From NCBI GenBank assembly GCA_023974075.1, contig JAMFTG010000706.1:1-64000 (forward strand): a DNA stretch of 64,000 nucleotides, read 5' to 3'. Below are positions 55,606 to 64,000 of this stretch, one piece after another (positions within the stretch are counted from its first letter, which is position 1; every line of letters starts with the position of its first letter). The DNA is from Chaenocephalus aceratus. Lineage: Eukaryota > Chordata > Actinopteri > Perciformes > Channichthyidae. The position numbers were made by a program, and so were the translations under genes. A model generated the notes under the pieces. It had not been told where the DNA came from and ran no database searches. It saw nothing but the letters and a program-made list of their open reading frames with translations.

Positions 55606-56954
55606 GCACAGACAAGGCAACCAATAGAGACTGTATGACAGATAGCTTTTAACCTGTTCCACCCGGACGCCCCCATTGGCTCTGACGGTCAGAAAGAGGT
55701 GTCAATCATCAAAACCCACCCAAATGACCCAGAAGTGGTTGTTTTGTGCTAAATCTCTCTAAAAAGGTCAAAGGTCACTTGTTTTGCATCGATCTTGATA
55801 CAGGGTACTTAGTATATGTTGTACTTTTGATTCCTAAAGCTTGTAGTCTACCATCCCATCATCCAACGTTAGTTTTCACTGTAAGTCATGGGTTATTGTG
55901 GACGGACACTATAATTTACAGTTTTTTACCGTGTTCAATCTGAAGTTACTTTAAAATAAAAACATCTATATTGATTCTGACTCTTCTGCATCCAGCTCAC
56001 AGGTTCATCATTACTTTGAGAACACAGATTATTAATGTTCCCCTTTCAGAAGATATGGTCCTTTGCTCTGGGAAAGTCCTTTTGGAGCCTGAGGCCTGAA
56101 CCACAGGCTCAGGCTCAACACTAAGTCAAAGTGTTTGTAAGAAGGGTTGGAAACGATCATTTGGTTTCAGTTCTGAAAGATTCTGAGCTGGAGTTGAGAG
56201 TCGTCCCGCCATAACAGCTGTTAGCCCTTCTTCCAGGTGCCTTCGAATAACTGTTACATGTACAGTTAGTGATGTATCTATTCGTAAGCGGTCAACACGC
56301 CGTGCTTTCCTTTATGCAAGTTGGACATGAAATATGACTGGGTTTCTGGGTAGGCGAGCCTCGGCTAAAGACTCCAGACCTTGAGGTTTTCTGAAACGTC
56401 CCGTAGAGGTTTCAGAGAGCCAGGGCTTTGTGCCTTCATGCAGCCGAGGCTTCACATCCTGCTCTGGGTTGCTTTTAAGCTTTGTCATGCATTTGTATTT
56501 CGAGCTATACTCCCCCTTGGCTGGTCCGTCAGATAGTACGAGTGTACTTCTAGTGGAAAAGCCCACTAACTGAGAATACGCCCATCACAATAACATCGTC
56601 TGTCACCACGAAACACACACGAACACATGCTGAGGCGGGGCGCCGTACCCCCCGGCGGCACGAGCAAGCCATGCCAGTGTTCCGGTCACGGGCTTTCTCC
56701 ATCGCCAGAGATTTGAATGGATGGTGATCCATACATATTTAATTGGCCACATGTCCCCCCTGAGAGGAGACTCCGAAGCCCTCCATGTCTGACTAACTAG
56801 GCTGAGGGAAGAGGAGGAGTAAGACCCAGCATGGGGGAGTGGGAAGGAATGGCAGGAATAAACATGTGATGTTTGAGTGGGTAAGTCACCACCAAGAGCG
56901 CAGTGTGTGTCCTTTCCGAATGGGTGGCTGCATCACAACACAGCGTGACGTTCA
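55606..56954. other. Unassigned sequence
   Basis: About 1.35 kb with no recognised gene, repeat or transposon end. Confidence 0.4.
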
Positions 56955-57452
56955 GGCAGGAAGGGAGGGAGGAGAGGGAGGAGGAGAGGAAGCTTGAAGG
57001 AGGACAGAGAGGAAGGGAAGAGGGAGGGAGGAGAGGGAGGGACAGGAGGAAGCTTGAAGGAGGACAGAGAGGAAGGGAGGGAGGCAGAGAGGAGAGGGAG
57101 GAGAGGAAGCTTGAAGGAGGACAGAGAGGAAGGGAAGAGGGAGGGAGGAGAGGGAGGGACAGGAGGAAGCTTGAAGGAGGACAGAGAGGAAGGGAGGGAG
57201 GCAGAGAGGGAGGGAGGGAGGAGAGGGAGGAGAGGAAGCTTGAAGGAGGACAGAGAGGAAGGGAAGAGGGAGGGAGGAGAGGGAGGGACAGGAGGAAGCT
57301 TGAAGGAGGACAGAGAGGAAGGGAGGGAGGCAGAGAGGGAGGGAGGGAGGGAGAGAGGAGAGGGAGGAAGCTTGAAGGAGGACAGAGAGGAAGGGAAGAG
57401 GGAGAGAGGAGAGGGAGGAAGCTTGAAGGAGGACAGAGAGGAAGGGGAAGAG
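56955..57452. repeat. Polypurine higher-order repeat, eight AAGCTT-anchored units
   Basis: AAGCTTGAAGGAGGACAGAG starts units at 56990, 57050, 57107, 57167, 57236, 57296, 57368 and 57419. Spacings are 60, 57, 60, 69, 60, 72 and 51. A-type units (60 bp, with GGAAGGGAAGAGGGAGGG and GGGACAGG) alternate with B-type units (57-72 bp, with GGGAGGGAGGCAGAGAGG). The plus strand is almost pure purine. Frames on both strands are artefacts. Confidence 0.95.
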
Positions 57453-57690
57453 GGACACGCCATACGATGACATCCACTTTCAAAGCAGATACAGAGACGG
57501 AGTTACTGGAGGGCGTCATGCTGCGCGTGACGGATGCAGGGCGGGGAGGTGGAGTGAGTGAGTAACATTGTGTTCATGACTTCAGTTGGATCAACGTAGG
57601 AAAGAAGAAACACAACAACATGGCTTTGGTTGTATGGAAAGCCAACCGTGCCACGAGATGGCAGGAATGCGCTTTTTCACGCGTTTAATA
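57453..57690. other. Unassigned sequence
   Basis: Short gap between the polypurine array and a LINE; nothing seen. Confidence 0.4.
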
Positions 57691-58643
57691 GTTCAACATG
57701 CGCGAAACCGCTGTTTGACTTAAGAACGTACTTAAATCACAGGCTGGGCGACTCGGAGCTTTCTCCAACTGAACACACAACAAACTGAGATCATTGTTTT
57801 TGGAGCGAAGAAGGACCGATTGAAAGTGATCGCAGAGCTTCAGTCGGCAGACTACGAAGCGACTCACAAAGCCAGACATCTGGGTGTGGAGACGGACTCA
57901 GACCTGAGTTCCAACAGTCATTAGCTCTGCTTGCTGCCACCTGAAGAACACATCGAGGATTAAAGACTAATGTCACAGCAGGACTTAGAAAGCTTGTCCA
58001 TGCTTTTATCTTCAGTCGACTCGACTCCTGCAAAGGTGTCTTCACAGGTCTCACTAAAGAATCCATCAGGAAGCTGCAGCTGATCCAGAACGCTGCAGCT
58101 CGAGTCCTCACTGACACTAAAGAGTGGATCACATCAGTCTGGCTCTGAAGTCTCCACACTGGCTTCCAGTCGGCCAAAGAATTGATTTTAAATCATTACA
58201 TGGTTTAGGACCAAAGTATATTGTTGAACTCCTGCATAATCAGGAGCCATCGAGGTGCCTCAGGTCTTCTGGGACGGGTCCGCTATCGGCTCCGAGAGTA
58301 ACACAACACATGGAGGCAGCGTTTAGCTGTTACGCCCGACGCTCTGGAACAAACTACCCAGCATGCACGTCCGCAGAAACGCTTACTATTTTTAAATCGA
58401 GACGGAAAACATATCTCTTTGCCTGCTTTTAATTGAGCTGCTCATATTCGCACTACAGTATGTCTTTTAAACATGTACTGTATACGTGTGGTGTTTATTT
58501 TATTATCTTTGCTTTGTAGTGCCTGTTGTAAAATTCCATAATATGTGTTTTTACTCTATTTATTCCTAAAAAGTCTTTTAATTTGTTTTGGAAAGCAGTT
58601 TGAATTGTCGCGTACAGAAAAGTGCTATAAATAAACTTGCCTT
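57691..58643 (+). mobile_element. L2-type LINE 3' fragment
   Basis: Broken plus-strand frames read LNTQQTEIIVFGAKK, HKARHLGVETDSDLS, and (shifted) QLIQNAAARVLTDT. Then come HWLPVGQRIDFKSL and TLTIFKSRRKTYLFAC before the stop at 58433. Frameshifts and stops at several points show it is dead. The 3' end GTGCTATAAATAAACTTGCC at 58622-58641 is the usual L2-like tail. It is 5'-truncated: the RT palm and endonuclease are missing. Confidence 0.85.
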
Positions 58644-59602
58644 GCCTTGTGGCACGGTTCGATTTCCATATGTGGAATAAGAACTAACCCAACTAAGCAA
58701 AGTCAAAAACTAACATTAGAACTCACCGATCAGGACAACGGTTTTTGAGAGTGGAGTCTTGTAGCTTTGAAAATCTCAAGGCAAAGCAAAGGGGTTACCA
58801 TTTTCTAAATATAGCAAACAAGGGTAAACAATATTATTTAATCAATGGAGATTCTTACCCGTGACACCACAGTATCCGTGTGCCGTGTTAAATGTAACTT
58901 GAGTCAGTTGGATGCGTCACGGTCCGATAACTACTCCACTCAAAAAGAAGATGAGAAAAGTTATTTTTTTCATCAACAATATTTCACGTTTAATGAGAAC
59001 AGCCACGTCGTCTTTTAAGTGACTTTCTAAGTGACTTGTTGTTGGTAACACTACTTTGGAAAGTGCTTTTGGCAATCTGGAAATATAATATATTAGCGTT
59101 AAATGTGAAGTGGGAGACGGCGGAATGCAAACGGCATTAGAGGATAGAAACAAAGTGCTGTCGCCCGATTGGAAATGATAATGGCTTTAATAACCAGATT
59201 AAAACAAAAGAACGCTGCCTTTCCTCTGCCATCCAATTAGTGGTAGACATTGGCGCTGGTATGACGGGAGCAACTCTCGGTCTTGCATGGAGACGTGGTT
59301 GATTTGCGTTCTGTATTTGAATGAAGATGTGGGGGGGGGGGGTAAGACGGAGAGAGTGTGTTGTGTCCTCCAGCAGCACTGGCTGATTAGAGCTGCTGCA
59401 CACGGACTGTGGCTCCAAGGGCGACGCACTGATAGGCGGGACTTAAAGGAGTATTCATTAATCCATGACCTTTATTGACATCTATTGGGGCAGCAAGCAT
59501 TGCTACTGTGTTAATAGAAATATGTTAGAGCGTACGTCTTATCTCCCGCACCCTGTCCACCAGAAGGAACATGATGTAGGGAGCTGTGTCAGTGTAGTGT
59601 GT
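58644..59602. other. Unassigned sequence
   Basis: Nothing recognised apart from a G-run at 59330-59342. Confidence 0.4.
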
Positions 59603-59845
59603 GTAGCCTTTACTAACCAGGTGAATCCCATTGAGACCTCTTTCTCAAGCAGACCTGCAGCACGTGGGTACACATACACACAACAGAACACAACAAGGAC
59701 ACAGACAACATAACTGCAGGGGTATACAATAGCAACAATGACAGATGTCTAATGACATGTCATCTATCCGAGCTTTGAAAGGATGCAGGGGAACCAGCAT
59801 GCTCATAGTGTCTGGAGGAGCACACAGAAAAGCCTTAGTGCCTAG

Positions 59846-60561
59846 TAGGGTTGCCAGAAACTGACCATGATCAAAATCGATTATTCGGCAGCCCTGGCGA
59901 ATAATAATCGATTATTCGCCCCCCCCCCCCGCACGAGAGGAGAAAAAAAAAGAAAAAGGAATTCCGTTGTTTTCTTTACTAGAACATGTTTAACAGTACA
60001 AACCACAAACAAGCATGTCATCACAACGACGTGGCCTTGAAGGGAAGTTGGTAATGGCCGGCTGTGCGGCGTCTTTCTCTGTAACCTCTTTGGCTTCGCA
60101 CTCAAATGCCAACGCATTGTTGAGGTTGAGCTGTGATAGACCAACGTCTTTTCGCAGAGCTTGCATTTAACTTCCTCTGGACTTGTAAGTTCGAAGTAGT
60201 TCCACGAGGAGGAACTCTTTTTACCCGCCGGCTGCCGCTTTGTTCATCTTTAGTCGCACGTGTGAGGGAGAGGGGGGGGGGGGGGCAGTGTGTAGCAGCT
60301 GCAGCAGCAGTCTGCTCTGCACGCAGGCTTCCTCCAAGTTTACAGTAAAATAAACTGGTGGTGTGACCAATGACCATTTACTATTATTAATACTAGTACT
60401 ATTATTAGCATATATATATTTATATATATTTTGGTTGAAATTAAGCCAGAAAAAAAAAAACATAAATTATAAAAAAAAAAACATAAATAAAATCGATTTT
60501 TAAAAATAATATTCGATTATGGAGACTGTAGCGAATATTCGAATAATCGCTGGCATCCCTA
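59846..60561 (-). mobile_element. hAT element with BED finger, copy 2, inside a LINE
   Basis: Inverted relative to 23071-23760: TAGGGTTGCCAG at the left and CTGGCATCCCTA at the right. GTGCCTAG flanks both sides exactly (59838-59845 and 60562-60569). The AATCGATTATTCG subterminal repeats and the transposase relic are kept. It landed in the 3' part of the minus-strand LINE. Confidence 0.95.
59960..60270 (-). pseudogene. Truncated hAT transposase, BED part, frameshifted
   Basis: The minus-strand frame 60102-60377 matches the start of the copy at 23235 (MVIGHTTSLFYCKLGGSLRA). It leaves that frame near 60280, and the finger region continues in another frame; 59881-60144 reads VYHSSTSTMRWHLSAKPKRL. 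The Pro in place of the last metal-binding His is shared with copy 1. It was therefore already present in the source element, not a local mutation. No catalytic domain. Confidence 0.75.
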
Positions 60562-61277
60562 GTGCCTAGAACAGTCGTAGCACTTGGCACATGTCATAAA
60601 ACACACCCTGGGATCTCAGGCAATAGCTGCCACTCTGTGAGATCAGAGAGCGGATACAAGGTGGCATGGCTTTGGAGATGAACGTGTACCAGTGACTGAG
60701 CCTCCGTGCAGAGAGTGAAGGCAGACCAGCCCTTGCATACAGGGTGCAGTGAAGGGTTAATGCTTTACAGTTTGTCACACATCTCAGAGCGCTGTGATAC
60801 GCAGCATCTAACTGGACCAGGCAATGGGCAGGTGCATTCATATAGACCAGATCCCCAGAGTCCAGCACAGGTCAAAGGTCACAGAGCCTTTTCCTGGCCT
60901 CAAGGAGAAGCAGGACGTGTTCCTGGAGAAGAACCCTAGCCTAACCCTCAGCTGTTTAAGCAGGTTATTGACATGAAGTTTAAAAGAGAGACAATCATCA
61001 AGCCAGATACCAAGGTATTTGTAACAGGTAACCACTTTGAGTACTTTTCCTTGTATGCTTTTACTGTGCAACAAAAGTCCAGCTGTGAACCCGTCCAGCC
61101 CGAAGACGACAGCTGTTCATCGTTTATTGCATTGTAAATGGAGAATTCTGGGATATATCGATTCAAACCTAGCAGGGAGAACTTTGTTTGGATTCTGTGT
61201 CGACAGCTGGAATAGGACTGAAATGCATGCGTGGCAGACCCTGAAGGCATCACTTTAGATGTTGGCCAATAGTTCAA

Positions 61278-61536
61278 AGAGCTCTAAAGCGAGGCGGCTG
61301 CCTTCAAATACTCTTTACTTCTCCACTTGAACTGGTCAACTAACTGCTAACATGTTAGCCGTGGACTGGGCGCCTCTGTAACAGCTCTGATTTGAGCCAG
61401 ACAGCAGCATGTCCCAATAGGATAAGTAATTGCATTTTGGTTTAAGATGAATTATTTAACAAAGTTTCAAAGTACCTGAAACAAAGCTTTTCTGTGGGCC
61501 AAGATTCAAATGAATGCCCTCGACGGAAAAAACCCC
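61278..61536. other. Unassigned sequence
   Basis: Nothing recognised. Confidence 0.4.
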
Positions 61537-61630
61537 TGCCTTACTTGTGTCTGTGAATGGATGGTGAGAGGGAGAACATGCGGTGCCTTACTTGTGTCTG
61601 TGAATGGATGGTGAGAGGGAGAACATGCGG
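61537..61630. repeat. 47-bp tandem duplication
   Basis: TGCCTTACTTGTGTCTGTG through GGGAGAACATGCGG occurs twice, starting at 61537 and 61584, without differences. Confidence 0.92.
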
Positions 61631-61980
61631 TGCCGGGATAGGAAAGGATGAATAGGAGATACGGACAGGCAGAATGGGCAGATGAGGGAAGACAGTCGAA
61701 TCAAAGACTGGGAAGATTGGTTTGAAGTGTAAGTTAGCAAGTGCTCTTGACGGATCATTGTAGTCGACACATCTTACCCTCCCTCTTCCCACTTTCCATC
61801 AGCTCCATTTCATTCTAGACATATGCAGCGACAGCCTCTCCCTTCACATCACATCGAATCAACAGAGGGATAGCTTTGCCACAGCATCTCTCTGACTGTG
61901 TGAACAACAAGCCTACCGACGTCTGGGCCCGTCTGCTGACTTCATTGCACGATGTGGAGCTATCTGTTTCACTTTTCAAT
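61631..61980. other. Unassigned sequence
   Basis: No supported feature. Confidence 0.4.
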
Positions 61981-61982
61981 AC

Positions 61983-62053
61983 CTTCTTCTTCTTCTTCTT
62001 CTTCTTCTTCTTCTTCTTCTTCTTCTTCTTCTTCTTCTTCTTCTTCTTCTTCT
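61983..62053. repeat. (TTC)n microsatellite
   Basis: About 23 TTC units, followed by TCTTGCAG. The Phe-rich and Lys-rich frames are artefacts. Confidence 0.97.
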
Positions 62054-62575
62054 CTTGCAGCCATAGAAGTCGCCCGCTGCTCTGACACGCTCCTGATGCT
62101 GTCAGAGTTCTGAAGAACTTGGAATATCGATGCTGACACGAAACAGACACGTTGATGCCGGTAACAGTTGGATTCAAATGGATAGCTTGTGGAAGACCTT
62201 CATACCTTCCACCATTGACCGTTACCATCCCACTAGGTCTTTGATACATAGTCAGCGTCTCCTTTTGTTCTGTACCAGTTTGTCTAGTCAAGGGTCCAGA
62301 GCTTTTTCAAACCTTATTTAGTTTGAAACACGTTATTTGCTTTTGTATTTTTACGTTCTTCAAGAGTTGTAATGTGTTTCTTATAATGTATTAAAGAGTC
62401 TTAAAGAGTCTTGTTTCCTTTGTACTTTTGTGTCGAGTTGTGCATTTGAGTCCAAATCCTTGTGTCCCGTTTCTGACAAAAAGCTATTCCACATTTCAGA
62501 AACACCACCATGTTTGTGCCACTCACAGGCATGAAAACGGGTCAGGGGTGAAAAAGGTGAGAAGGATATTAACCC
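62054..62575. other. Unassigned sequence
   Basis: No supported feature. TTAAAGAGTC is repeated in tandem at 62391-62410. Confidence 0.4.
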
Positions 62576-62720
62576 TCTAGGGGGGTCCGGGGGCATGCTC
62601 CCCCGGAAGCACATTTTGAATATTCCATATTTGAAAGCATCAATCTGATGCATTTTGAGATGCATTTTTTTGCCAACCTGGGGAGAGCTGGAGAAACTTA
62701 ACTTCAGCCATGAGTCAAAC
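62576..62720. mobile_element. Transposon fragment with GGGGGCATGCTCCCCC hairpin
   Basis: AGGGGGGTCCGGGGGCATGC then TCCCCCGG recalls 33553-33581. This GC hairpin motif is frequent in fish hAT elements. Ends were not identified. Confidence 0.45.
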
Positions 62721-64000
62721 ATATTATGGCCTCCTTACTAAGTAGACTCAGTAAAGTTGTCTGCTAATTGTTGGATAAATCATAATCAAATTGATGACAC
62801 TCCATACGCATGTAGCAGAGGAGGCCTCAGCGTGGCTTTATTCAGCAGCATCTCTATATCTCTGGCCCTCATCGTCTCTATCCCTGGAGGCCTGTTCCAA
62901 ACCCAGATGAGGCACGGAGGGAGGACACGACCTCGGCTTACATTGTACCGGGGGGGGGGGGGGGAGTAATCGCTGTGTTCGCGGCCGCCCAGAGACAACG
63001 ATGCAGACTTTCTAATGGCAGTAAATATGTGCCATTGGTAATAAAATGTCTCTTACTGTGTCGTGTGTGTCGCTGATTGAAGGCCACACGTGAAGCCCGT
63101 TGGCTTCGTGAAAGCTGACATCAGTATGAAGAGCACTGCCACAGATGGATGTATTGTCCAGCCAGCACAGCGGCAGCTTCTATGCAGTGTGTTAGTCACG
63201 GGGATGCATCCTGGATATCAAATAAAACCAGTTCTATTTGCATAATCACATTCCTGTTGTAAAAACAAGTCCCTCTACGGCATGGCCACGCCCCTTTCGT
63301 GGTGAAAATACTAATTCTTAGGCCAATCAGATCTAAATCTAGAATATCGGGCATTTTTTTTATCTCCAGAGAGCCAACATATGATCGTCAGTCAGGCAAC
63401 CAATCAAACAATGCCATTAGAGACGTGTGGTCGATATTGACTTGAACATTACAAACGTTAACCTCATTATAGACCCATTGTTTACTGTTGTTTACTAAGT
63501 GAAAGCAAAGACATCTTAACTTTATATGGGATGTTCAAAGACATGTTATCGTCGGAAACTGCTAAAGCGATTTGCTGCCATTCAGTTATGGGTGCATCAG
63601 TGCTTTTAAAATATCAAAACTTTGGAGGGAAATCAGGTTTAAAAGAATTCACCACAATCAGAATGTCTGCTAAGATCATGCAGAGGCGTTCTACTGATCA
63701 ATTGCTTCCTACTTTACAGTCAACACTATTTATTTGTTGCTGGTGTACACAAGTATATATTTGTCTACTAACTATTTGGCCCCTCATTAATGTGTTATTT
63801 ATAGCACGTGGATCAGGAGGTCGTTTTGTTTCCGTAGAACTCTCCATCTTTGATTAAAACCCTTCAGACACACTCAACTAAATCAAAAGTCTATATTTGA
63901 CATGTGTATTTCTATTCTCATCCCCAAAACACAGCTATTGGTAATCACCGGTATTTGAAAGTTGAATTAAAAGAATTGCAAACCACAAAAGACACTATAG
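62721..64000. other. Unassigned sequence to window end
   Basis: About 1.3 kb with no recognised gene or repeat. A G-run of 15 lies at 62950-62964. The 108-residue frame at 63531-63857 lacks known motifs, and its composition is like the surrounding AT-rich DNA. Confidence 0.4.

Larger units (their letters stand above)
59603..61277 (-). mobile_element. L2-type LINE fragment, split by a BED-finger hAT
   Basis: From 61080 on the minus strand: LKVVTCYKYLGIWLDDCLSF, KLHVNNLLKQLRVRLGFFSR, then (shifted) LDSGDLVYMNAPAHCLVQLD, ALRCVTNCKALTLHCTLYAR and LSARRLSHWYTFISKA. These are the thumb and C-terminal blocks of a teleost L2/CR1-like ORF2. The 3' UTR ends near 59603 with GAGAAAGAGGTCTCAATGGG and TTCACCTGGTTAGTAAAGGC. 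The hAT at 59846-60561 sits just after the coding end. The 5' boundary is approximate. Confidence 0.88.

Noticed and set aside
56797..57565. Ser/Pro/Leu-rich and Glu/Arg/Gly-rich frames on both strands
   Set aside because: Translation of a polypurine/polypyrimidine array; no stop codons are possible in most of it.
63531..63857. 108-residue frame near the window end
   Set aside because: No recognised domain, poor start context and AT-rich composition like the neighbouring non-coding DNA.

Overview
The window looks like non-genic DNA from a teleost fish genome, probably a percomorph. The evidence is the mix of many non-autonomous hAT elements with exact 8-bp target duplications, L2/Rex/CR1-type LINE fragments with the usual fish 3' tails, a Tc1 remnant, long (TG)n tracts, and the absence of any bacterial-style gene layout. 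The species cannot be named from the sequence. I found no convincing host protein-coding gene, tRNA, rRNA or CRISPR array. Nearly all long open frames are by-products of tandem repeats or pieces of transposons.

Layout. 1-5 kb: five hAT-type insertions, four of them with readable 8-bp duplications. 5-8.4 kb: microsatellites and an hAT-like left end. 8.46-10.37 kb: a 49-bp satellite in exactly 39 copies. 10.6-21.16 kb: a head-to-tail duplication of a 5.2-5.3 kb unit; each copy carries the same two older transposons, a 0.9 kb hAT with a BED-finger relic and a 2.5-2.6 kb inverted-repeat element full of TTCATGAAC palindromes. 22.6-26.2 kb: a LINE split by an hAT that is itself split by a BED-finger hAT, then a GAGTC-repeat element and an opposite-strand LINE tail. 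27.2-28.8 kb: a LINE reverse transcriptase split by a MITE. 29.7-30.3 kb: a 23-bp minisatellite. 30.8-36.8 kb: partial copies of DNA transposons and a rearranged Tc1 piece with a telomere-like tract. 37-38.5 kb: CpG and simple repeats. 39.05-39.50 kb: a solo LTR. 40.67-44.04 kb: a GAGTC-family element swollen by about 2.8 kb of minisatellite. 44.57-48.17 kb: an hAT carrying a 51-copy GC-rich minisatellite. 49.6-64 kb: a palindromic 15/16-bp array, a C-rich tract, a TTAA MITE, LINE fragments, a polypurine higher-order repeat, and a second LINE split by the BED-finger hAT.

Nothing here forms a pathway. The interest lies in insertion order, which nested elements and target duplications reveal, and in repeated minisatellite expansion inside DNA transposons. 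Family names (hAT, LINE, Tc1) rest on end motifs, target-duplication length and recognisable protein motifs. No database search was run.
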